The position numbers and the translations under genes were made by a program. Positions 23,616-35,602 of a stretch of DNA of 64,000 nt are shown one piece after another. Within the stretch, counting starts at the first letter, position 1. Each line of letters begins with the position of its first letter. The notes under the pieces are model-generated. The model was not told where the DNA came from and did no database searches. It saw only the letters and a program-made list of their open reading frames with translations. The DNA comes from Toxonevra muliebris (Eukaryota; Arthropoda; Insecta; Diptera; Pallopteridae), in contig OY829328.1 of assembly GCA_963691655.1 (NCBI GenBank), positions 3,562,204 through 3,626,203 on the forward strand. Reading direction: 5' to 3'.

Positions 23616-26600
23616 AATTAATCTCTGAAAGAACTCATACCATCCGATTATTTTTTTTTAAATATATTACAAAGCGATGTCTTGTCTTGATAAATATCTC
23701 TTACTACATATTTGCAAATGTTACTGCTGATTTTCTTTTCAAATAATTATTTGAACAAATTTTTAATTAACTAATTGTTTTTATAAATAAAGAAATAATG
23801 AGTACTTCAAAAAGTTTTAAGTTTTTGTATCGTCTTTTGCTTCTTCTATATCTTCTGCTTCTCAGTTGTGCGACATAATGGAGCGAATGGATTCATATTT
23901 AAAGTAAATACCCAGAAAAGTTAAACGGATCACACCTGCATCAACCTTTTCGCACTGGTTGTTGATGTTGTTTATTAAAGATTGGGTTAGGCGCGCCATT
24001 TATGTGATGATTGAAAATTAATATTTGTAAAAATTTCACTTAGATTTCTTTGGAAATGTGGAAGTTATCGTATGAAAAGGCAGACAGATGCAAATGGAGA
24101 CACAGCTACGTCTCACATTGCGTCGTACCATAGACAAAACTTAAAGAAATAAGTGAAACCAAATCCAACGAATTTGGTACCGTTTTAAAGGTAGAAGGTC
24201 AAGTAATAAAAAAATCAAATAAATAATTTTTGTGAATGCTACAGCACTTAAAAGTTAATGATTTTTGGACAAAAATAATCGTTCCTAAGTGGTTCTGCGA
24301 AAAAATTTTTACAAAGTAAAAGATAGTTAAACATACGCTTATTATTGCATTAACGAATGAAACAAAAACAAAAATTTGACGCGAAATTGTTGAAGATGAA
24401 AAAATTAAAAAACTAAAAATCTGACTTAATTTTCATTTAGAAACCAAATTTTATTCGATTCCGACAACTCCTTCATTTTTGTCCAACTTTTTTATTGGAT
24501 CAACGCATTGTACGCCTAGCCCACAAATAAAACAAAATTCTCACACAGTCAATCACAAAAACAAATTACATAATAACACAAACAAATCAAATCAAAGGAA
24601 TCAACATAATCAAAGCGAACCAAAATCAATTGCCAAAATTTCCGCCACGAGGAGCCAAATTGACTGGAGACCTTTGCCATTTTTTATCACTTTCGATTTT
24701 GTGTTGGTCCGTTAGTCCTGTCCTGTAGAAGTTGGTCGTTATATATGACAATACCCACAAGAATAGGTATGTACGTCAAGATCTGATCAATTAGCTGCCA
24801 CACCATACAACATTCCAAATCTCGTTATGGTACAAAAGCTTTTTTTTTTTTAATTATTAATAATATATAATTAGATACTATTTTCTGTTTTGTTTCGTTA
24901 AAAAGCTAAGCTACTAACGTTTTCTGTTCTGTTTTTTACTTTAAGCCAAAAAGTATGCTATCAAATTGTATTTATTCTAATACCTAGAAAATTAATGAAA
25001 TTTGATTAATGAACGCAGCAATTTATGAATTTGTTATTCCCTTTTTCAATGATGCTTATCGCAATTAAAAACTCTTATAGTTGAATATTAGAGCATAATA
25101 TTAAAACTAGATTGCAACAACAGTTTGACATTTCATTTCGTTCATATAATTTCAGCGTGGAATTTAAAAAAAATTATTTGTGTTGCTGTGAAATAGATTT
25201 GTTAGTAAATTTAGTTGGTTTGTTAATTATTTCATGTCTTTGTTTTTGTTATTTTGTTGCAAAGTTGAATGACTTCAATCACTTTGAAACTTCAAAACTT
25301 TGAATATTCTACGTTGCGATTAATTAGTTTAGAATTATTTCGTTTTAGACAATTTCTAAAATTCTTCTCCAAGTGATTATGTTTAATATTTATTAACTTT
25401 ATAAATAAGATGACACTGAATTTAATTGGATTAATTTTTAATTATTAGTGTTAGAATAAATATTATGCATGAGCGCCACTGGATGAGGCTTCAATATACA
25501 GAAGGTGTAGCAAAAGTAAAGTTCCAATGTTTTATTGGGATTTTTTATAAAAACCAGTTTTTTAATTATCAAATAATAATACAATTGTGTAAAGTAATGA
25601 ACTTTTCGGACTGCAGTCCAGTTTTAGAAACAAAAATACGCGTTTTCTAATGATTATATATAACTTGTATATGATTGCGGCAATTAGAATGCGCCCAAAA
25701 CAAAATAAGAATTTTTCAAGCATATTTCTGAATTCAAATCAGATATTTCGTTTGTGGACTTAGAAATCTTCGATATGAAAAAATCCAATTTCTTAATAAT
25801 AATTTAGAGTTCTAAAATTAGCTTATTAATGCATTAATTATTTTTAATAATTACTATTATAAGATACCTACAATTTACTTTCTATTGACAAATACTTTAT
25901 GTAAATTATTAGGTGGCTGCTTTTGTTTTATCTTCTGATCATTAGGAACTCCTGAAACTCGCAATTAAATTTTGAAAAATTAATAACAAATAAATAAGAT
26001 ATTTAATCGATATTTCGTACGCGAGGTTAATGAATGCAATGAAGTTTAATTCGACTATAAAAATATTGCAAATAAATTAAAATTTTTTTTAAATTTTTTT
26101 TTTTTTCATCTGAGAGCTTGGGACATTTTGAAAATCACTTGGGCTGGAAAATACAGCAAACCATAGTAAACCGTAATGAATCTTTCGATGGTATTGCTGG
26201 GTAGTAATAACAAATATCAGCCAATAGCAAAAAATCCTGAAATTAACTTTTTAAAAAGTATTTCAAATCTCTCGCTCATTGTTCTTCCTTTGAAAATGTT
26301 TAATGCCTTAACTAAACATTTCTGAACCTGTTGAATGAAAAACTTTTCTAATTGGGTTACTAAATTTCTTTTGCATTTCATGTTTAAAAGAAAATAAACT
26401 ATCAATTACAACATGATTTTATTTAGTAGATGAAAAGTTTTTTCTTTGTTATTTGTGTGTTAACATTTCTGCATACTATCGTTTACTTCTACCTTTCATG
26501 GCTGCTCTCAATACTAATTAAACGCGCAGTCTTCAGTCCTCATCAATCCATGAGATGCTGTCGACCTCTATAAATGTCGATGCATAAATGTTTTATGGCT

Positions 26601-27316
26601 ACATACGATATGAATACAACATACCAGAGCATGGATGACCGTGAAATTCTACCAGAAACAAAATGAAATTAAATATAAATTTATTGTTGCAATATTTAAT
26701 GGCAAATCGTAAAAATATTTCTTTAATGTTTCGTTGTAAATTTAATTAAAAAACGATGAGGGGAATAAATAAAAAAGGCGTTTTCACTTCAATTTTGCTA
26801 AAGTACATTGTTATTTTATTTTTATTTCATTTCTTAAATTACTAAACAATTTAAATATAAATAATTAAATAACAATATTTTATTTGTTTTATTTTTTTTT
26901 TTTTTGTAATTTTTTAAATGATGACGACTTGTTTTAGTTTGCCATGTAAGGCAAATGCTTATGGGGATTGGGGGGAAATTGTTAACATTGTGTTAATTTT
27001 TTTGGGGAATTTGGTATGTACGATGATGTTGTTGTTAGTTAGGAAATCGGTTATTGCAACAACGACGACTTAATGAAATAATGTGCGGTGGCTATAAAAC
27101 TTTTCTAGCTGCAATTGTTGTTTTCATTGTGTTTATAGCAGCTACAGGAGTGGAGTAGAGACAAAATATGTATGTTTTATAGCTCCAAATAATAAAGTAA
27201 TGTGATGTGATGTGATGGTTTTATGATGATTTAAATTTTAAAATAAGAAAATTAAAACTTAAATAATTCGACTATTTCTATCACTCAAATCTTCTCCTTT
27301 TGCTCTGCATATCATT
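23616..27316. other. Spacer between Cpr49Ad-like and Cpr49Ac-like genes (3' ends face each other)
   Basis: It contains the 3' untranslated regions of both convergent genes and otherwise AT-rich sequence. No exon, RNA gene or clear transposon was found. A short TGATG tandem run occurs near 27200-27220. Confidence 0.5.
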
Positions 27317-30300
27317 TTAGTACAACGTTTCGTCTGTGGTAGCAGCTTCGGTGGTGTCGTCAGCTTCATCATTTGATGTTAATTGATTCTTCTTTTCCTC
27401 CATTTCAGCGTACTCCAATTCAAGTTCTAATTCGTGAATCTTTTGACCAATCTCCTTTGGCATATCCTCCAAATGTATGGCCTTAATTTTAGCCATGATA
27501 TCCTTGGGCATTTGATCGATGCGGAAACCGCGATGATCGAATACTGGCATATCACCGTTAGCTTTACGCAGATCATCAACATATTTTAGAGCACGTGCAA
27601 TAGCCTCTGGAATTTTCGGTATATGATCGCCCATGGGTACGAAGCCTTTATCGTTACTCTCATAGTTGACACGATAAAGTTTACCATCATCGCCGGTGTA
27701 TTCATAATAGCCCATGGCATGAGTGCCACCGTCCTTGTGCAGTTTCGCTTGTTCCTCGCCATAGATGCCGTTTTCTGTTAAGTAACTAGATTGAGAAAAT
27801 TCAGAAGAGAAATTAATGAGGTGAGTTTTGGTTTTACAAACATCAATTATTTATCTAATTCGTTTCAATAGAGTTGCTATTGCCTTCGAAGCTCTTTGTG
27901 GTCAATAGTTAACAGCAATTTAGTCTTAATTGAGAGCATATCGTATTGATATTCTCTCTTTCTGTGGTGATCAACTCTATTGAAATGATTTTTATGCTTG
28001 TGCTCTTGTACTACTTACGAGTGATCGTATTTGTCATGCTTGCGCACTTCTTCTTGGTGGAGAATCTTATTTTTACCCTCTTCTTCGTAGTTGAAAAGAA
28101 TTGGTCGTGGTGTTGTTGTCGTTGTGGTTGTTGTTGTGGTTGTGCGTTTTGTGGTTGTTGTGGGTTTCTTCGTGGTTGTGGACTGTGATGATAGTGATGA
28201 ATAGTTGTTGGTGTTGATGGTAGCGTAATGATTGTTGAAAAATTTTAATTTTTAATTTAATTTAGTGTTTCTTGTTTGTTTGTGGGAATGCGTGCGTGGG
28301 GGAAAATGTGTGCGGGGTGTTAAAATATTAAAGCTTTAATGTTGTTTTGTTTGTGCAGTATGTATGAGAAAATTATGATTTTTTTTTCTGTATTTCCAAG
28401 GATTTTTTTTTAAATTGAATACAGCTACAGACATGATTTTGCAGTAGCTGTAGACTTGGGAGTTTGGTTAGAGAAAAAAATTTAAGGGATTTAAGTAAAT
28501 GATTATCTGTAGGATTTTGTATATTAGGATCTCTGGGATGTTTCTTTTTTCTTTTTTTTGTTTGTTTGTCAGTTTGGAGTGTGTTGTGATTCAATGTGCT
28601 TTTTTGATTCAATGATATTTATTCAATATCATTGTAGGATGGTGTGCTTATGTTGTTGTCTCCTTCATTTAAGGAGTCATCGTGATTAGCTGAGTGTGAT
28701 TCGTGGATTTGTGGTTCATGTTCGGGGAAACCATATGCCAAAGGTATCTCGGGAACTTTAAAATCAGCATTACTTACTGTGTACAAATTGTGGCTAAAAG
28801 GAGAAAACAATAAGATGTGAAAATTGAACAAAAATATATAATTTTTTTTGTGTCGTTCTGCTTTGATTGTATCTGGGCTAGCATTGGCCATAAGAAAAAA
28901 AAGTGACAGAAAACTTTTGTGTGAATATTGCGACTCTCTTTCCCTCGCATCAAAATAAAATAAAAATACAGCAAAGCTGATCAAGTAGCAAAACTCATTA
29001 CTGAGTTTCTTTGAAGCAACAGCAACTGATCACTCAAAGAAACAAATTTTGATGATAAGCTTACACTGTAAAAAAGCAATAATACTTACTCGTATGGCCT
29101 GCCATCATGCACATAGGGAAGGTTTCTTCCCGAGTAAGGTCCATAACCGCCATCATAGGGATAAGGTACGTGCACATAGAAGCCAAGCTCACGATTGTCA
29201 TGTTGATGACGATATGGCTGTAGACTGTGTATGTAACGGCCTAAAGAGAGAGAGAGAGAGAGGGAGTTGAAAATAAACACAAATTTAGTAATTTACAAGT
29301 ATAATTAGCTAAAAATTTGTGAATTTGAAATGTTGGTGTTAATATGGCAATAATAATGCATTAGTGTTATGTTTGTATTTGTGTACATGTATGAATGTTT
29401 AAGTAAATCAATACTACTGATTAATATGTAAATATTTGAAATAGATATTGTTTTTTTTTTTTTTTGTTTAAATTTACAAAATTTATGCCAATATTTTATA
29501 TATTATATAATAATTTAACCACAACCATAGTAATAAACATTTATGTAAGCAAATATTGTTGTTTAGTTCTTTTCGATTAATGTAATGTAAATGTAGAGTA
29601 TTTTGAGATGTAACTCTAGTTATTAGGGCCATAAAAGCGGATTCACCGACCGAGTGCCGCACTCTTTTTTCATTTTTTATATGAAGTTTTTACGCTGTTA
29701 ACTTAATAAAACGAAAAACTTCATATATATATATAAAAAAAACGATAAGAGAGTGCAGCACTCGGTCGGTGAATCCGCCTTAATACACTGAGTTGAAATG
29801 AGTACGACTGAAGGAACTTGTTTTTGTTTTCATTACATAAAAGCAAAGAGATTGAAGCATTGTTCTGAGATAGAAAGTGAGAGTAAGTGCATCTTTGAAT
29901 ACTATAGACTAAAAAAAAACATCTCATTAATCACGGAAAACGTTCCATTACTTCTTATACCATTAAATTAATAGCGTTACTGCATAAAATCAACAGGACT
30001 TCACTATGAAATCAATACGATATTCTAAAAACTATTTAAATTATTGGAAAATACCATTGACCAAATCCTATTGAAATAATATGATTTTCATGTTGATACC
30101 ATGTGATTTTTTTCTAAGTATAAAAAAATGAGAGTTAGAGAACTTTATGCATGTCATTTCAACGCAGTGTAATGTCGGCCTAATGATTTGAGGGTACAAA
30201 TCGGTGGGGAAAAAATGTAAAATGTGTGTGTATACTGAGGTATTTTATAAATTTTACGAGTAATAAAATTTTGAGCAATTCAATTTTTCAAACCAATTTA

Positions 30301-32212
30301 GAAAATTTTCTTTATTGAAGATGATTCTTGGATTCCTTATTTCGAAAAATTTCTGGTATGTTTATGAATTCTAATAATGTATTTGTGCAGCGAACGAATT
30401 TGAACTTCACAAAGTAAAATTCCAAAAATTAAATGTTTTTTGGAATAGTATTTGATCAATTGAAAACTTTCACAGAAAATGTAGGTATTGTTTATGAAGT
30501 TTCATAATAAAAATAATGTGTGAAAATTTAAAAATAAGAAAAAAGTTTATTTTTACCCTCTGAGTCGTAATAGCCAGAAGATTGGCCTAGAAGAAAATAT
30601 ATTTTAATACACGTACATTGTCAAGATATAGAATAATGCAAAGAATATGTAATACACGGAGAAGCACATTGTCACGCTCCGTCTCAAATGCGACCGTTTG
30701 AAAGTTTTAAATTTAATTTACGTGATCGGGAATGAAAATACCAAAATTATTCAACTAGTACAAATCAGCCATGAGATACCGTTTATCAGAACTTCATGAT
30801 GCCTTAATGTATTCTTCCTGGTTATTGCATATTCTTTGAAATTTTGTTTTGTTATTGTTTTTAAGGTTAGTTTAATAAATTTCATATTCCGATTTGAAAC
30901 TGAAATATTAAACTCAAATCACATGCAAGCAAAATATTAGCTCCAATTATACGCCGTTCGTCGGTGTTCTTTCGTTGTGAGGAGTTTTTTTGTTTTCTAC
31001 GCAACTAAATACAAAAGATTTTTAAAAATTAGTATTTCTACTATTACTTTTAGCATTTTTACGAGCACGTGTTAATATTGTTGTTGTTGTTTGTTGTTCT
31101 ACATCAGCATAATTACTAATTATTAATTCATAGTAGTGCTAAGCAAATCGTTTCTTTCAGTAGATTGAACGAATTACCTTCATTTTGTGAACCCTGATGA
31201 TATCTGCCATCACTATGTGCATGATATTTACCAACGTTAACCTGATACTTGCCATTGTAATCATAATCGACGGGGATGCCGTTGCAAAAAGCGATGACGG
31301 ACTGTAAAGAGAAAATGAACAATGAATTGATATTTGAGAGAATACTCATAATACTATTAAGTTTAATGAACTTTTTCAAGCACAAAATGCAGTATTTCTT
31401 TTTGCCAGAAAGAAACCAATTAATAAATTTTAAGTTTGAATCTTAAAATGTAATTTTTGTTACTGAATATTTAATACTGCTACAGAAATGATTCATGCAC
31501 ATTCCAAATCCCAAATGTGTGTGTACAATAAAAAAAGAATAAATCGAGAGTGATTATTATTTGTCTTTTACTTTTGATTTTTAAATATTTTATTATACAT
31601 CTGCTACCCATAAAAGAAATTATTAATCAAGTTAAACAAACGTTGACAGTTGGCAATAATACACAACTATTTTTGTGGGTGTGTTGCAATTTAATTTGTT
31701 TTTATGCGATTTTATGCTACAAGTGAAGAAGCTTATCTGAGCATATGGAAGAATAAAGTTGATTAATTGTAGCAATTTATTGTTGTGGTTTAAAATACTT
31801 AGCAGTTTAAGTGTAAAGGTTAAATTCTTTAATACTTTGCTTTCGAACAAAAATTGTAGGTAATAAAATAAAAAAATAATGGGAGTGTTTTTTTTTAAGA
31901 TTGTTATGGTTTTTGTTTCTATTGCTATTCCGAATATTTTTATAATACACTTGTTAGGCGTATTTGTATAAAGGTGAATGAAATTTCCGTTTGTGTTATA
32001 CTTTTTTTGTAACAACTTCATTTTTCTTTGAAAATTCTTGCACACCATGTGGTATGAGCGATTTTTTATCTTATCCATTTCTTTGTATGATATCCTTTCA
32101 ATGAAGTCCTTTTGGCTTGAACTTCAAGGTCACTTTTTTACAATAATTTTTCAATTTCGCACTTTGTTTTACTCACCACAATTGTAAAAAATAAAATTAA
32201 TTTTGCATTCAT
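27317..32212 (-). CDS. Cpr49Ac: GRY-repeat RR cuticle protein, Cpr49Ac-like (7 exons)
   Basis: Predicted 329-residue secreted chitin-binding cuticle protein. Minus-strand exons: 32212-32177, 31301-31178, 30586-30557 (30 bases), 29240-29090, 28793-28778 (16 bases), 28182-28019, 27785-27317; all junctions are GT-AG and phases agree. The signal peptide ends near residue 20 (FCNG, then IPVD). Residues 21-119 carry GKY/GRY units and a VPYPYDGGYG block. Residues 120-146 form a threonine tract (11 in a row), a likely O-glycosylated spacer. The RR domain follows (about 165-235): YLTENGIYGEE, GYYEYTGDDGKLYRVNY, then E-S-N-D-K-G-F, where the usual alanine is replaced. A charged helical C-terminus (about 245-329) extends past the RR domain. 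The 30-base exon has phase 1 on both sides and could be skipped in frame. Symbol inferred from architecture and order. Confidence 0.85.
28619..28793 (-). CDS. Cpr49Ac: Alternative terminal exon of Cpr49Ac-like gene (RR-less isoform)
   Basis: If the donor after DHNLYT (28777) is not used, the 16-base exon 5 reads on in frame for 52 more codons, through VPEIPLAYGFPEHEPQ and NISTPSYNDIE, to TAA at 28621-28619. An AATAAA overlaps the stop at 28623-28618. The product would be 171 residues: signal peptide and GRY repeats with no threonine tract or RR domain. The open frame, the ending and the poly(A) signal are seen; use of this form is inferred. Confidence 0.55.
29245..29262. repeat. (GA)n microsatellite forming a splice-acceptor tract
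   Basis: On the minus strand this is a (CT)n run immediately before the CTTTAG acceptor of exon 4 of the Cpr49Ac-like gene, so the polypyrimidine tract is a simple repeat. Confidence 0.8.
29634..29781. mobile_element. 148-bp foldback MITE in Cpr49Ac-like intron
   Basis: The arms GCGGATTCACCGACCGAGTG and its inverted copy at 29755-29778 match almost perfectly, and pairing continues inward through ACTCT and ATGAAGTTTTT, leaving a loop of about 17 bases. The whole element can fold into one hairpin of about 65 bp. The family is unknown; the flanking duplication is unclear. Confidence 0.8.
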
Positions 32213-32385
32213 TTTGCTAGATTTTTTAATAAACACTTTTGTTTTTTCGTTCACAAAACACACGTTTTAATCCTTTGAGTTTAGTGCACTAATATTTTGT
32301 CTCTGCTCCGTGTGCTTCTCTGAATTAATCCTTTTACTTTGCTTGCTGCAACAGGAATGTTTTATATTCGTTCAAGTTCAGCGAG

Positions 32386-32393
32386 TTTATATA
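32386..32393 (-). promoter_or_regulatory. TATA box of Cpr49Ac-like gene
   Basis: TATATAAA on the minus strand, about 174 bases before the ATG at 32212, which predicts a leader of about 145 bases. Confidence 0.65.
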
Positions 32394-35210
32394 TGAAACT
32401 GTGCCCAGATTTTGCAAACTGATCTCAATTCATTGCGTTTTGTTGTATTCTGTTTTTTATTGCTGTTGTTGTTATTCGTGCTCAGTTCAATAATTCTGTT
32501 GCTTTTTGTTGTTATTGTCGTTGGTTGCTTGAAGATGCTGCTCATCACCATCATCTTCATCGTGTTATTTTGCGTGTGTCAACACCCGCTCCGGCGGTGT
32601 TGCTGCCGTTGCTTCTATCACTGATACTTTTCTCTGCTCTGCTTATGTCTCTGCCTCTGCTGTGCTTTGATTTGTTCCAATTTGATACACTCTCATTTTT
32701 AATCTCACACTTAACATTCACACATTCTTTATTCATTTCTCATTGTTCTTGATTTTAATGTTGTTGTTGTTGTTGTGGCTGCTGTTTTCGGGTGCATTTG
32801 AAAGTTCAAATTTTTACGGTTCTTTATTACGAATTTACAAGTTTTTTTTGGTTCTTGTTTTGTTTTTTCAATTTTAATTTTTAACTTTAATATCATCCTG
32901 TGTGTAGATTTGCAATTAAATTAGCGCGTAGATTATTATTATTATTTTGTCATCAGCTCCTCATATTATTCATAATTTTTTAGGTGAAGAATCTCTTAAT
33001 CATTTTCATTTCACAACTTTTAAATAAATGCAAATTGTTGATATTGTGTCATTGTGGCATGAGAATTTAATGATTTGGAACTTGTGCATGTAATTAAATG
33101 TTCCGCTTTTTGCCAATATGCTATTGAACTTAAGCTATTGAACCTTTCAACTACCAAGTACAATTAAAAATTCTAGGAACAGAGAAAAATTTATAATGTT
33201 TCATAAAGAGAATTTTAGGCAGCAGTCAAAGGTCTTGGCAGAAATAAAATATCGGGAAGTTTGTAGCCTATCTAACTGAACAATAGGTACAAAAATATCT
33301 TAAACACGAGCTCTTTCTTGCCCAGTTGAGGGTTTAAGAAGCTTTTTAGTTAAAACTACAAACAAAATCGTCCAAAAATAATACTAATTTTAAATTTTAC
33401 ATGCCTGACATCTAAGAGAGGCTTTCAAACACGGAAACTTGTTGTTTGCGACTGTCAAATATGATGGAAAGAGGGGTAAACATTTTCATTCATTTTTTGT
33501 ACGATTTTAGGTTTTACAAGATTCGTGTTCAGTGACCCAAAATTAGTCTGAAATACTTCTTGAATCCCCATCTGATTTAGAACAACGATTGTAATGGTTG
33601 AGATGTTTATCCCCGAAACCTTTTTTGATCTGTGATTTCCTCTCTGCTTAAGAACTTTAAAGTTTTTACAAGCGAATTTTCTGCTGCCGAAATCTTGAAA
33701 GATATCAAATTGCTTAGCGATAATAATATAAAGAAAACATGATGCTCCTAAAGTGGACGAATTTCGCCATAACGTGGGGTCACAGCCCTTATTTACTTCT
33801 CCCACAGTTCGCCTCGACCCAAGATAAGTATGATCAGCACGCTTTTTGACTGCATAATGGTTTTTTCTCTCTTGAGTGATTGCTTCAAACGGAGTATTAC
33901 TCGAAGACACCGACATATTAGAATCCTAGTTGTGTGGTTGTTTTTTCTCTTTCAACTTCGAAAGTAAACGTTAAAATAGAATAATTTCTCAGTTTATTTC
34001 GTTCTCAAAATATCCGGCAAAGATTTCTTCATTGCCCTCACTATAAACCACTATTAATTAAATTATAAGTTTACTTTGAAAATTAATTATACAATTAAAA
34101 AAAAAAATTTATTATTATATATTAAGCCAATTTTGATCGAATCTTTTATTTTTTCAAAATTTAAACAAAAAGTACTAATATATATCCATAGTATTTGTTT
34201 TAGTGTGTTCCAATTCTATTTTAGATATAGCAAATTGAAACTAATATAAAAAGACAAAACAAATTCTTTTACATGACCCAGTCGGCACAATTTGATTGCA
34301 AAATAATAAAAGCAAATGTGCAGACATAAAAAGCCCTACACGTTGCCGCTCGGCTATCTATAACATGCATTTTAAGCTCATAAGTGCAAAAGACTAGAAA
34401 TGAAGAAATTTTCGTATAGATTGCCGGGATAGCTAAAAGCTCATCTCTGAAGCAGAAAGAAAGTTATGTGTAATCCAAGAAATTAAAAGGGTTGAAAATT
34501 TTAGTATTCTTACTACAGATAAATGTCTTCCGCGTAACAACTTCTGCAGTAACTTCAATGTCATATTCTTTGATTGAAATAACTGGGAACAGGTAAAGCC
34601 CAAGTTTGCAGGGCACTATCGTTTTTGGCATACGAATGGCTCCAAAACAAACAAATGAGATGGTGCAGGAGTGTACGGGGTTAGACCAAAATTCTTTTAT
34701 GTAGTTATGGGCCTAATTAGTTATGCCCACTCTACGGCTTGGGGACCGTTCACAAATTACGTACCGCGATTTTTGACCAATTTTGACCCCTCCACCTCCG
34801 GTCGTAACACAAGATGTAACAAATTTCTACTTCGCCATTTTAATCATTTCATATCGTCCTTTCTACATTAGTAAAACTAGTTTACACTAACAATTTACAA
34901 TTAATGAGATATGGCTTTTCTTACGGATTTTCTCCTGCTGAATTCTAAAAACAAGGTTCTAATTTTTTTTATGGAACAGATTTGAAATATTGTATTCTTC
35001 TTAACTTTTTACACTTTAGAAATCAGAACTAGAGCTTGAGCTAGAAATATCCTTTTCTGAAACCAAATGAAAGGTATTAAGATGACAAATATATCTAATC
35101 GGATCTTTAATTGACTAAGCGATTCCAGAAATCGAAGAAAATAAGCCGGATTTTTAAAAAATCAAATTTTGCAACTGATTCCTGATTCCTGGACAAGGAA
35201 AAAGAAATCG
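32394..35210. other. Spacer upstream of Cpr49Ac-like gene
   Basis: 32.4-32.8 kb is T- and GTT-rich, giving long but low-complexity open frames. Around 34740-34820 is a segment (GTTCACAAATTACGTACCGC, then CCCCTCCACCTCC) that resembles the ends of insect DNA transposons, with no matching other end found. The minus-strand frame at 33455-33916 is listed separately. Confidence 0.4.
33455..33916 (-). other. Unrecognised 153-codon open frame
   Basis: An uninterrupted frame with a mixed, not low-complexity, composition (starts MSVSSSNTPFEAITQERKN, ends with ENVYPSFHHI). It has no signal peptide, membrane segment or motif I recognise, and no TATA box or splice signals were seen. It could be an old transposon fragment, chance, or an exon of an unknown gene. 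Confidence 0.2.
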
Positions 35211-35602
35211 ATGGAAAAAGTCTGATTTCTCTGGATGTACGTAAAGCGGAAACTTTTTGTCGGAAAAAAATTAGACCAACCAGAAGAAAATCGACCGAAA
35301 AATAACAAAGTTATGAGCGATTAATTGAGTTTAATCGCTTGTCATACATTCTCTTGATTTGTTTAGTGTTTTCATATTATTTGAATGTATTAGAATTAGT
35401 ATTGCAAACGATTAAACTGAAAAACTTGTCGAAAAATTTAATATACACAAAAAATGTGGGATTTGGATTTATTCACTCAATAGTTCATAACTTTTTTTTT
35501 CCGGTCGCTTTTCCCTTGGTTGGTCTTTTTTTGCGTAAAAACATTAGTTTTAAGTACATAAAGATAAATCTGACGATTTTCAGCATTTTTCATTATTTTT
35601 CC
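35211..35602. repeat. Long imperfect inverted repeat (foldback element)
   Basis: The left arm 35211-35330 and right arm 35474-35602 are imperfect inverted copies. Shared blocks include ATGGAAAAA, AGACCAACC, CGACCG and AAAGTTATGA. The arms are about 120 bases around a 143-base centre without coding content. It is probably a MITE; ends and target duplication were not resolved. Confidence 0.65.

Noticed and set aside
32412..32752. Two overlapping plus-strand frames of 70 and 75 codons
   Set aside because: Low-complexity Leu/Val/Phe runs caused by GTT/TTG/CTG-rich sequence upstream of the Cpr49Ac-like gene; no coding features.
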